Positions 1 to 12,000 of a stretch of DNA of 64,000 nucleotides are shown one piece after another. The first letter of the stretch is position 1. Each line of letters begins with the position of its first letter. Location of the stretch: the NCBI GenBank assembly GCA_020205615.1, contig CM035170.1, positions 13,988,980 through 14,052,979 on the forward strand. The letters run 5' to 3'. Both the position numbers and the translations under genes were made by a program. Source of the stretch: Panax quinquefolius. Lineage: Eukaryota; Streptophyta; Magnoliopsida; Apiales; Araliaceae. The notes under the pieces are model-generated. The model saw nothing but the letters and a program-made list of their open reading frames with translations. It was not told where the DNA came from and ran no database searches.

Positions 1-327
1 AGTCTTTGCTCTTACATTGTTTGGTGTTCAAGAGATAATTTAGTCAAAATATATAATTAGATAGAGCTAATCTATTAAAGTTTGAATATTTAGTATTCTC
101 TAGACCTGCCTACAAAATATACATAGTATTATATATATACTAATCATTTTCTTGTTTTTTTGTCATTGGAAATCCATTCCCTAAATATAAAATTTGTTTG
201 ACATTATTGTGTGTTTAAGGTTTGTGAATTGCATATGCCTATCACATGTTCTAGTTTTTAGTGTACGTTCCTTTTTCTTTGAGTAGCAGATTTTATTTTT
301 AGTTTTTAATTAACTTGCAATCTACAG
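1..327 (+). other. Intron of the IRX9H-like gene (partial, runs off the left edge)
   Basis: AT-rich DNA with no coding signal, ending in a pyrimidine-poor but valid acceptor (CTACAG) directly before the exon at 328. The exons that would encode the N-terminal membrane anchor and the nucleotide-binding half of the enzyme lie outside the window. Confidence 0.7.
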
Positions 328-844
328 CCGGTTTGGCACTTGGCCAGTGGCCATGCTTGCACAAAGCAAAAACAAGGCGGTTTTGGAAGGTCCAGTGTGC
401 AATGGAAGTCAAGTGATTGGATGGAACACAAATGAGAAGAGTAAAAATCTCCGTAGATTCCATGTTGACATGTCAGGCTTTGCATTTAACAGCACCATAT
501 TGTGGGACCCAAAGAGATGGAAACGACACACCACAGAACCAGTTCGGCAGTTAGATACCGTGAAGGAGGGTTTTCAAGTATGCATATACATGCATTCAGA
601 CTGTATATAGGTTTACATGTAATAAAGGTGTGCACTTTTATTATATTAACCAACTCTTATCTGTTCATCACAGGAGACCACCTTTATAGAACAAGTAGTG
701 GAAGATGAAAGCCAAATGGAAGGAATTCCCCAAGATTGCTCGAGGATCATGAACTGGCATCTCCACTTGGAAGCTCATAAACTTGCTTATCCTAAGGGCT
801 GGTTTCGTCAGAAGAACCTTGATGTTATCCTCCCCATCAAATAA
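328..844 (+). CDS. IRX9H: GT43 family xylan glycosyltransferase, IRX9H-like, C-terminal two exons
   Basis: Last two coding exons, 328..577 and 674..844, joined by an intron 578..673 (donor CAA|GTATGC, acceptor CACAG|GAG); stop TAA at 842..844. The frame is set by [10 protein letters not shown] at the exon start; the first base of 328 completes a split codon. Visible GT43 features are [10 protein letters not shown], the [18 protein letters not shown] acceptor-side block, FQETTFIEQ (its Glu sits where the family has its catalytic base, by alignment from memory) and the C-terminal NWHLHLEAH...YPKGW...QKNLD block. Proteins of this family are Golgi type II membrane proteins that act in xylan backbone synthesis. 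IRX14 and IRX9 share these blocks; IRX9H is preferred because the next gene is symplekin, as in Arabidopsis At1g27595/At1g27600 (recalled, not searched). Only about 140 residues of the protein are inside the window. Confidence 0.87.
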
Positions 845-1340
845 TGGAACTTTAGTCCTATGACTTTGCCATCGAGCCCAAAACAGGTTTACTCACCTGA
901 GTTTTGTGTGGTGCATTTCGAACTTTTTGGAAGTAGAAATGTGAGCTTGAATTTTGTTGGTTATGGAGTTTTTTGTGGTCATATTAATAGTCACGTAAGA
1001 AACAAAATTTCAAATTTCATCCTTATTTTTTTGGTGACAGTATGGTAATCACATGATGCCGTGGCTTCTTCATTCACGACGGCATTATTGTGGCAATCTG
1101 TAACTACAGGCAGAGGCAGCTCTGCCAGATTCTGGCAGACAATACATAGAGATAGAAGATGAGTTTCTTTGTAGAAAGTTTCCCCATATTATTCTTTCGC
1201 AAAAGCAAATTTACATTTTTGTTGTGAAATTTTGGAATTTTTTCTTTGAGATCAGGGTTATATTTGTCTTTCATTTGTGACATTTGCACAAGCAGTTTGC
1301 TTCCTAGTTCCGACCTCCATAAGTGATTTTTTTTTCAAGC
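845..1340 (+). other. Probable 3' UTR of the IRX9H-like gene, perhaps with a UTR intron
   Basis: Downstream of the TAA stop. A possible UTR intron runs 887..1040 (AAACAG|GTTTAC to GGTGACAG|TATGG). After it comes a more GC-balanced stretch (1041..1140) that looks exonic. I cannot place the polyadenylation site. Short open frames here have no recognisable protein similarity. Confidence 0.4.
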
Positions 1341-1983
1341 TTTGAAAATCCGTCATAACCGGAAGAATGGATTATGTTATCATGAAGTTAACTTCATGGT
1401 AAGTCGGTTAATTGATCAATACAATACTGATACGCAGAGAGAAGAATCATCTACCAATCTACGTGTCACTCCCAACATTCTTATATGTAAATTTACGCAA
1501 AATGGAAAAAGAATCGGAACATGCTCAAGGCTGTTACTTTATGCCCAAAAAAGTAGCTTTTTTGCATCAACTGCAGCTCACTTCACACACAGACAAAGTG
1601 ATTCAATAATGAGCTTACATATATGATATTATATACTCTTGGTTTTTTGGCAGAGGACAACTGTGAACATATATGAAAATGATTTGATATTAATATATTT
1701 ATGTTCTATTTCTGTAAATTTATTCAATTGTTTAATTTAGTAGTAATGACAGTAATAGATTTATGATTGACAATAATAGAATTATTTGATTCTATCGGAA
1801 GAAAAAAAAAAGAGATTTATCTATATAATAAAATAAAAAAATTGTAAGTGAGACTTTTTTAGAACTTGGGAGTAACTGGAGTATACATATTATTTTTATA
1901 AATGTTGGTAATAAATAATTGTGAACAGTGTAAGCAAAAAAGGATCATACTCTTTATATGATGTTTCTAGAAATTCCAAAAAT

Positions 1984-2030
<47 letters not shown>

Positions 2031-2700
2031 CCCCATTAAATTCCGAATATTTTCCTTAATTTTTATTTTAGTGAGGTTATTAATTATAATTCACGAGTTA
2101 GAATTAACTGTTAATAAATTATTAAATATGTTAAAAACTGTTGAATATAAAATTTTGATTGTTGATACACATTACTTGCATTACCATTTACTACTTGGAT
2201 CAAGGATTGCCACTCATAACAAAAGGAAAACAGATAATAATCCTGCAAGTAAACCTCGAAGTTGCATGAAAATGTAAAGAATATCAATTACAAATTTAAC
2301 TCTATAGTCATCTTTCCCAAGGCATAAGATCATGACTGATTTGTTTCTTTTTTTCTTTTTGTAAATGAGCTTTGCATTAATTATGTTTTAAAAGAGCTGT
2401 GACATTTAACACAAAGGAGCCAGATTTTTAATCTGTGCAACACGAGACCAAAGACATCCATATGAAAGAATGCTGTGCAGGTGCTCATTCAGTCATTGAT
2501 TTAAATGAGATCTACAAGCTATTACCCCCACAAAATAAATTTTGATCTACAAGCTCCCTTGCGATGAAGGGGAGAATTTCGTGAGATTTTTGCCTAAGAT
2601 TTGAGCAGAAATTTCTACCAAAAAGCAAATTACTGCTAAGCAACAAGCATACCCGAAACTTCTATATAAGGGAACTAAAAACTAAATTTTAAGTATTTTC
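1341..2700. other. Intergenic space between the two convergent genes
   Basis: AT-rich DNA without recognisable genes between the 3' ends of the IRX9H-like and symplekin genes. It contains an (AT)n/(AC)n microsatellite at 1987..2034. The short open frames are chance frames with low-complexity translations. Confidence 0.5.
1987..2034. repeat. (AT)n-(AC)n microsatellite
   Basis: About 17 AT units followed directly by five AC units and a short C run. Confidence 0.95.
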
Positions 2701-2959
2701 AAAATGAAAAAAAAAAACAATTAAAAATACAACAGTATGGTACATTCCTCGAGCAGGCAGCTGTGAAGGGGATGGATGACTAGAAATTTGTCTTCGCCTC
2801 CCTTGTGACCAAATTACACCCAGGGGTCCGGTGATCAGCAGGAAACTTATCCATCAATCTGTACAGTCATTCGCTGACCCAGAACTACTGGGACAAATCA
2901 CGTAGTCATCAATGGTGCAGCTGTTTGATTTTTCGATTTGAAGCCTCTGCCTCAATTGA
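2701..2959 (-). other. Probable 3' UTR of the symplekin gene
   Basis: Directly downstream (lower coordinates) of the TGA stop at 2962..2960. Base composition is more balanced than the surrounding introns up to about 2730, where an A-rich run (2706..2717 on the plus strand) begins. The exact end is a guess. Confidence 0.4.
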
Positions 2960-3074
2960 TCACGTCAGTGTTGCACCATGAATTGAGGAACTTGTTTCCG
3001 AGGAATGCAAAGATGAAGGGTGTTCTTGCTGCATGTGTCTTTCATTCGCAAGACCAAGTAATGCCAGAATGGAT
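2960..3074 (-). CDS. ESP4: Symplekin exon 27 (last coding exon)
   Basis: Residues 1291-1328, [20 protein letters not shown] to SIHGATLT then TGA. Acceptor ATGCAG|ATCC restores the frame left by exon 26. The Leu-Gly-Leu-Ala motif and the Ser-rich tail fit plant symplekin C-termini as I recall them. Confidence 0.9.
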
Positions 3075-6000
3075 CTGCATAACAGATAAAAGTTATAACC
3101 GAAAGATTACACTGGAGTTCACCAAACTGATTCCCATGAAAAGAACCTCACAAATAAACTTGACCATATTATATATAAGGAAAGTTCTGGGAGTAGTATT
3201 TAGTAAATGATCTGTAGAATAGTACAATCCCCTTTGACCCGTTCACTATATACCACAGATGCTGTGTTTTCCCTTTTCACAACAGAAGATCACCCATGTT
3301 TTTCAATTATAACTGAGATTACAAAGGCCATAAAAATGGATGATCGCTCCTCACGGAGTCATACTGACAATTACTATATTGCACATCTGCAACAATTTTT
3401 AACCAGTCAATTCAGAACCCAAAATGGTGTTCACAATGACATATATGAACTGTTAACTCACCATTGTAATTTTTTACAATTTCATTAACATCCTTGCAAC
3501 AAATTTATTTAGCAACTTAATTTCTCTAATTAATATTTTATGATTAAACACTACCAACTTCTATACATCTTTCAGCAGCAGCACCACCCAACCTTATGAA
3601 TCCATGGTACGTAGGAAAATTTGGTGATATAATGGTTTGAACATCCTAATCCAAGTCATCACATTATTGGTATAAATACTATGAATCTATTCACACAAAA
3701 AAATACACAGCCTCGTCTCTGGCTCAATCATACTTTTTGTACATGAGATGGTTGATCAATTTTAGATTTCCAAATATTTCCAAACTACCTCTAAACAAAA
3801 GAATATGAACTTTAGAAGTTGATTAAATTTGTCACAAGATCAGACAACTTAACACCTAGGATCACTCAAGGTACTGTTGCACATAAAAACAGGAAGGAGG
3901 ATAGGACAGCTGATAAATTGTTAAATGATTAAAAATATTCAGTAATAAACATGAACAAATGATATTTAAACTTGTGGATCTAAACTTCATCAATAACTTG
4001 GGCCATGTTGTTTGCAAAGATTATAATTCCGGAACTATTCACATGGATATTTTCTATGGGATTACTTAAAATAAACCCATGTTATATTTGTTTTGTCCAG
4101 GATTATTTAAAAAATTGGATAAAAACTTACCGTTTGGACTATTATACCCGTACCACTAATAACAAAGATATCATATTCTCATTAGTTTCAGTATAAATAG
4201 ATGGGGTAAGATACATCGGTCTTTTTAAACAAAGCTAAAGGTTAATTTTGTCCACAAATTTTTAGTCACAAACAGTAGGAATTATAATACCTAGTTGGAC
4301 ATGATATAACATAGTCCCCTTTTCACGTCATTTTAATATCTTGGGACTAATAATCTCATGTCTATTTTTAAAAACAAACAAGAAACTTGGGATTAATAGT
4401 TCAATCCCAAGTGTAATCCTTGCAAACAAACATAGCCTTTAAGGTTTTATAATTTAACTTATCCCTTAGCACAGAAACTAAAATTCTAGCATTTTCAAAT
4501 TTGGAACCGCTTGAATTATGTTTGATGAGCCTGATAGCAATCTTGCAGAGACTTGTACTCACTAAATGAAAACAAAATCTTACATATAATGTCTTTCCTG
4601 TTGACTGATAAATCATTATCACGCAAAAGAACAAGCTATTTTTTGGATACAAGTATGATATATTGAAAGTCTGATACAGCATGAATGATCAAAAAAGTCT
4701 AATATAGCATCAGTAATTGAAAACGTCTAAACAAACTACAACTAGGTAATGAAATTGGAATGCCATTTATGTAATTTTAGCCTAATACAGACCTTCTAGA
4801 GTGACTTGACAGATTCTCTATAGACTTTCACTAAATTTAAAACAAAAATTTCGCTAATATTACCCTTCCTGTGAAGTGTAATAACGTAAATGAGGTCTTC
4901 AGTAGGTTTACAAACACTAATCCAATGAAAGTCAAGGACTAGAGAACTTTTTGATACAGCATGAATGATTGCAAAAGTCTAAATGAACTATACCTAGGTA
5001 GTGAAGTCTTTATACTAGGCTGGTTGGCGTAAGCAGCAAGGGGACCTCGTAGGTTAGCAAATTTTTTCAGAGCACCTTCAAGTTGTGGTGATGGTAACTG
5101 CAAAAAAAAAAACAAAAAAAGTAAAAAAAGAAGAAGATGTATGTGTGTGTGTATCTGTGGGTGTGTCTGTGTGTCTCTTTAAATTGCAAAAACCAGTAAA
5201 TAGTGAAATTTTAAAGACCTACAAATACCTGTAGCAATACATGGAAAGAATGTGGTTGTGTCTGAGAGACACATTTCAAAAAACCAACCCACAATTTGGG
5301 CATTCTCCACACCTGCAGCCAACAAATATAAAAAAGATAAGATATCTTCTCATAGCATTGCCAGCAAGCAAATTTCCTCACGAAATCATCGAGTCCAAAA
5401 TTCAAATGCAGGAAGCCCAATCTCAGTTTCAGTCAACTTACCTGTTTATTTACTAGTTTGGAGAGTATTTCCATGACAAAATCAACCTGGATAAAGAAAG
5501 TTCATTATAATCTATTAGTAGAGCTCTCATTATATTATAGGCCTCCGGAAACATGAAAAATGATTCATGCCTTCTGAATCATATAACTGTGCCTTTCACA
5601 TATTGACAACCATCAATAACAGTATAACACTAGCATTAATACAATACTTTCAAGCCAGAAACTGCACTTTCTAAATATAAACTACAGCGATTAAAAATCC
5701 CATACTACCATAGTTTGATCTAAAAGGCCATAGTTGTTGGCACAACATTGGAAGACTGTTCCAAAATTTCCAGATCATAAGTACAACAGTGCATCAAGTC
5801 ATCTCTTGTATTTTTTTTTATTTTTTTTGGTAAGAAAAAGAATTTATTAGAAGAATAAAGAGAATACAAGCAGAGGGGACAAGGACCCTATAACAAGTGG
5901 AAACAAGACGAAACCACTAAAGAAAGAGCAGATATCCTATTTCCACAAAGATCAAACAGAGAAATGCCCCTAAAGACACCTATGGCAGAGGCCCAAAGAG

Positions 6001-9000
6001 AAACAAAAAAAAAAATTCTCTTGTTAGTCAGTAACCAATATCCCATGATAATTTATCATTGTTTATGTTTTCTGCCTGTTCATAGGTAAATATCAAGAGG
6101 GAGGAAAGGCCTCTTTCTCCAGCATAGCAAATTCATTGAAACTTTACAAGTAACTTTTCTTGAGTTATTTTTAGGATGTGATACTGTCAATAGTTAGGAG
6201 TTGGATTAAAAATGCATTTTTAAGTGGCACATTTATGTAAAAGATTATATACAGTTGATTAGTATATGAGACAGCTTTTAAGGGAAGTGGTTAGCATGAA
6301 GTTCATTTTTAGGTAAGTTTGTCAATTGGCAAATAGAGTGCTGACACGCAGGCGCGATTCTATGTGTGTCAGCATTCTATTGGCCAATTGACCAACTTAT
6401 CAAAAAATAAACTTCATGCTAACCGGATCCGCTTTTAAGTTATGTTCCCGAAAGAAAATTAATAACAGCACCCATAATCATACTAAACACAACATCAACA
6501 TGTTCACCAAATTATCATCTAACATTGGCCACAAACGGGTGGTGGCAGGACTGCAGGAGCAGTGCAATAATACTTCAATGAAAAAACAAAAATAGATATT
6601 GAAGAAATTGCGTACGCGCGCGCACACACACATGTAGCAATGAATCTCATAGAAGGATTATTTATACTTGTGATGTCTTGTCAAGGTTGCATCGTTATTC
6701 AGGCTCTTGCTTTATATCCTATTAATTTCATAATCCTCAAAAGGTTACATCATACAAATTATTCCAATAATCAGTGTTTTAAAAATCCCCGCCTAGGTCC
6801 GTCTAGGCGCCCCCTTGACGCCTCGCCATGACACTAGGCCCCCCTGACGCCTCACCTAGGCCCAAGGCGGAAAAAAAATCCCTCTAGGAAATTAGGTGGA
6901 ACCTAAGTGGGTTCTAAGCGGAGAAGTTTTTTTTATTTTAATAACTATCCAAACCAGATCTTAATATATTTATTTTTCTAATGATTTACCATATTCATAA
7001 TACATGTTGTATCATATCAAATCACAACAAAAAGTGAACAATATCAAGTCAAAATGGATAATTTTATTATAGTTGTAATTTTTAGAACTTGTACCAACTT
7101 CAAATTATATAAATGATACATTTGTAATATTTAGTTTAATTCAATATAATTCTTAAATTTATGTTTAGTTTCTAAAGTTTTAATATTGAATTAAATTCTT
7201 GAAATTTTAAATTTTATTATTTAATAGGCAAAAAACATCTTTATCCCCTTGTGGTCGTCAATTTGTAAGCATTTGGCCACTAAACTTTAAAAAAATGTAA
7301 TTGACCCACTGAGCTTTTTAAATTTTTTTAATTGGGCCATTCTGTTAACAGATGTTAAAATTCTTCATTTATTTTCTGACGTGACTTAAAAAAAGAAAAG
7401 AAAATGACATGTAAATGCTGAGGTGGATAATCATCAACCTTCACTCGGGTCAACCCGACCAGTTCACATATTAAATGGGTCAAACTCACTTATTTTAATT
7501 CTAAATAATATATCAAAATAGTCCTATCAGATCTGGGTCAGAACAAACCCATTTATCCAACCCACGAAGAGAGAGAGGGAAGGGAAAGATAAACAATGGA
7601 AGAAGTGTTAATCGGATCATCGAAGAAGATGATAGCTACACAGTTTGTTCTTTGTGCTTGGATAGTTGTCCTCCTCCTCCTCCTCCTTCCTCCCTCCATA
7701 CGCATTTGCTTTATTTTCTTTCTACACAATAATAACCTTTCATTCTTCTCTCTCATCTCCCTTTTGTCACCAATATTCTTTGATATTGATGGATCTGTTC
7801 TAATTAATTCAATATTCCCAATTGAATTTTTCTCTGTACTTTTACAAAAAAAAATTGATGGAAATCAGGGTCTCCAAAATCGATTTCGTCACTCTCCTCG
7901 GCTAATTGGCGATTATCTACTCTGGCCCGTCACTCTCCTCGACTGATCGGCAATTATCTGCTCTGCTCGTCACCTCGAAGGCTCAAATGTAAATGCGACC
8001 ATGGAGTCGACTGCTCTGCTTCTTCCACCTCGGTGACCTCCAATGACAACTCTGTCTTTGCTCACCTTGTTCATGCTCCTCAAGATCTTATTCTTGGGAT
8101 ACCTTTCATTCCTCTTTTCTCTCCTTAAACCTCTAGTTTATTTGTTTATATGGATCAATTTTTCCTTTACATTAGGCAAATTGATAGTAGTTTTGTTGTC
8201 CATATGTTAAATTCCTTGAATTTTTTTTATAAATTGGTGGGCAATTTATGGAGTTGGATTAGCTATGAGTATATGATATTACGTTGTAAAATCTTGTTAT
8301 TCAAATTCTATTGTATGTATCGATAGTTTCAGTAAAAGGGTTGTAATCTTGATTTGGTTTGGTTTCTCATTTTTGGTTTGTTTGGTAACATCTTGTTTTG
8401 GTTTCTCATTTTTTTATTTTGAGTCTGAGTAGCCAAATAAGTCACTTCCCCGGCTATTACGTGTATTAATTTTTTTTAAAAAAAGCCACGTGGGAAAATT
8501 TTATCGAGATCTTTTAACGTCTCATTAGCTAAATTAGGCGGAATGACCTAATTAAAAATTTTAAAAAAGCTCGATTAATCAATTCCATTTTTTAAAATTC
8601 GGTGACCAAATGCTTACAAATCGGCGACCACAAGAGGGGTAAAGGTGCTTTTGCCTTATTTAATAGCAATCTTGTTTATGCATAAAACTAATACGCTAAA
8701 AATATATTTGAACTTTGAACAATTGTACGTTTGTGTTTGAACTTTGACATTAGCAATATGGATATGTATTTGAACTTTAAGCAAATGTCTTTATTATCTT
8801 TATTATAAGATTGTTTTGCTTTATATTATTGTTTTGTTTGGATAAATGTAAGATAAAATATTAAAATTAGTTTAAAATAAAAAATCCCGCTTTAGGCACC
8901 CCTCATTTGCTCGCCTCCCTTTAAAGACCTTTTAGAACATTGCCAATAATATCTTATATGGACATATAATAAAAAAAATTGTTAGACTGTATTTTTTACG

Positions 9001-12000
9001 TTTATCTGTAATTTTGGATTGATATTTGTAGCATTTGATTTTCTTTCTTTTAGCTTAATTTGAGAATTTTAATAGTGAAACTCGTTAGTATACTTGTAAG
9101 AATGTTTAGGAGATCTAGGTGATTTCCATATTTTATTGGATGAAAATCCCGCTTTAGCACCCCTCTACGCCTTGCGCCTCCCTTTAAAGACCTTTTAGAA
9201 CATTGCCAATAATATCTTATATGGACATATAATAAAAAAATTGTTAGGCTGTATTTTTTTTACGTTTATCCGTAATTTTGGATTGATATTTGTAGCATTT
9301 GATTTTCTTTCTTTTAGCTTAATTTGAGAATTTTAATAGTGAAACTCGTTAGTATACTTGTAAGAATGTTTAGGAGATCTAGGTGATTTCCATATTTTAT
9401 AGTTGTAATTTTTAGAACTTGTACCAACTTCAAATTATATAAATGATACATTTGTAATATTTAGTTTAATTCAATATAATTCTTAAATTTATGTTTAGTT
9501 TCTAAAGTTTTAATATTGAATTAAATTCTTGAAATTTTAAATTTTATTATTTAATAGGCAAAAACATCTTTATCCCTTGTGGTCGTCAATTTGTAAGCAT
9601 TTGGCCACTAAACTTTAAAAAAATGTAATTGACCCACTGAGCTTTTTAAATTTTTTTAATTGGGCCATTCTGTTAACAGATGTTAAAATTCTTCATTTAT
9701 TTTCTGACGTGACTTAAAAAAAAAAAAAAAAAATGACATGTAAATCTTTGAGGTGGATAATCATCAACCTTCACTGGTCGGCAACCCGACCAGTTCACAT
9801 ATTAAATGGGTCAAACTCACTTATTTTAATTCTAAATAATATATCAAAATAGTCCTATCAGATCTGGGTCAGAACAAACCCATTTATCCAACCCACGAAG
9901 AGAGAGAGGGAAGGGAAAGATAAACAATGGAAGAAGTGTTAATCGGATCATCGAAGAAGATGATAGCTACACAGGTTTGTTCTTTGTGCTTGGATAGTTG
10001 TCCTCCTCCTCCTCCTCCTTCCTCCCTCCATACGCACCGCTTTTATTTTCTTTCTACACATAATAACCCTTCATTCTTCTCTCTCATCTCCTTTTGTCAC
10101 CAATATTCTTTGATATTGATGGATCTGTTCTAATTAATTCAATATTCCCAATTGAATTTTTCTCTGTACTTTTACAAAAAAAAATTGATGGAAATCAGGG
10201 TCTCCAAAATCGATTTCGTCACTCTCCTCGGCTAATTGGCGATTATCTACTCTGGCCCGTCACTCTCCTCGACTGATCGGCAATTATCTGCTCTGGCTCG
10301 TCACCTCGAAGGCTCGCCGTCGACCATGGAGTCGACCGTCTCTGCTTCTTCCACCTCGGTGACCTCCAATGACAACTCTGTCTTTGCTCACCTTGTTCAT
10401 GCTCCTGAAGATCTTATTCTTGGGATACCTTTCATTCCTCTTTTCTCTCTCCTTAAACCTCTAGTTTATTTGTTTATATGGATCAATTTTTCCTTTACAT
10501 TAGGCAAATTGATAGTAGTTTTGTTGTCCATATGTTAAATTCCTTGAATTTTTTTTTATAAATTGGTGGGCAATTTATGGAGCTGGATTAGCTATGAGTA
10601 TATGATATTACGTTGTAAAATCTTGTTATTCAAATTCTATTGTATGTATCGATAGTTTCGTCGAAAAGGGTTGTAATACTGATTTGGTTTGGTTTCTCAT
10701 TTTTTGGTTTTGTTTGGTAACATCTTGTTTTGGTTTCTCATTTTTTTTATTTTGAGTCTGAGTAGCCAAATAAGCTGCCCCAGCTATTACGTGTATTAAT
10801 TTTTTTTTAAAAAAGCCACGTAGGAAAATTTTATCAGATCTTTTAACGTCTGTTAGCTAAATTAGACGGAATGACCTAATTAAAAAATTTTAAAAAGCTC
10901 AGTGGGTCAATTCCATTTTTTTAAAATTCAGTGACCAAATGCTTACAAATCGACGACCACAAGGGGGTAAAGGTGCTTTTTGCCTTATTTAATAGCAATC
11001 TTGTTTATGCATAAAACTAATACGCTAAAAATATATTTGAACTTTGAACAATTGTACGTTTGTGTTTGAACTTTGACATTAGCAATATGGATATGTATTT
11101 GAACTTTAAGCAAATGTCTTTATTATCTTTATTATAAGATTGTTTTGCTTTATATTATTGTTTTGTTTGGATAAATGTAAGATAAAATATTAAAATTAGT
11201 TTAAAATAAAAAAATCCCGCTTAAGCACCCTCAATTTGCCGCCTCCCACTTTAAACCTTTTAGAACATTGCCAATAATATCTTATATGGACATATAATAA
11301 AAAAAAATTGTTAGGCCGTATTTTTTACGTTTATCCGTAATTTTGGATTGATATTTGTAGCATTTGATTTTCTTTCTTTTAGCTTAATTTGAGAATTTTA
11401 ATAGTGAAACTTCGTTAGTATACTTGTAAGAATGTTTAGGAGATCTAGGTGATTTCCATATTTTATTGGATGAAAATCCCGCTTTAGCACCCTCTACCGC
11501 CTCCTCCTTTTAGAACAAGCACCTTTTAGAACATTGCCAATAATATCTTATATGGACATATAATAAAAAAAATTGTTAGGCCCGATAATATTTATTTTTT
11601 GTTACGTTTATCGTGTAATTTTGGATTGATATTTGTAGCATTTGATTTTCTTTCTTTTAGCTTAATTTGAGAATTTTAATAGTGAAACTTCGTTAGTATA
11701 CTTGTAAGAATGTTTAGGAGATCTAGGTGATTTCCATATTTTATAGTTGTAATTTTTAGAACTTGTACCAACTTCAAATTATATAAATGATACATTTGTA
11801 ATATTTAGTTTAATTCAATATAATTCTTAAATTTATGTTTAGTTTCTAAAGTTTTAATATTGAATTAAATTCTTGAAATTTTAAATTTTATTATTTAATA
11901 GGCAAAAAACATCTTTATCCCCTTGTGGTCGTCAATTTGTAAGCATTTGGCCACTAAACTTTAAAAAAATGTAATTGACCCACTGAGCTTTTTAAATTTT

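Larger units (their letters stand above)
3075..4993 (-). other. Symplekin intron 26
   Basis: 1.9 kb, AT-rich. Contains a MITE-like element (4001..4437) and a local duplication of the exon 26 donor region (4673..4755 versus 4953..5010). No other gene seen. Confidence 0.85.
9557..10984 (+). mobile_element. Pack-MULE copy 2
   Basis: 1,428 bp in unit 9401..11744. NDUFB7 fragment at 9927 with intact donor CAG|GTTTGT; aminotransferase fragment at 10326 with intact ATG and frame. Best-preserved copy, used as reference for the two captured fragments. Confidence 0.92.

Noticed and set aside
347..610. Separate small gene starting [15 protein letters not shown]
   Set aside because: It is the middle of a GT43 coding exon; RFGTWPVA precedes that Met in frame and the exon splices on at 577.
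1104..1289. Minus-strand frame of 61 codons
   Set aside because: Low complexity, no family resemblance, lies in the 3' UTR/intergenic region of the IRX9H-like gene.
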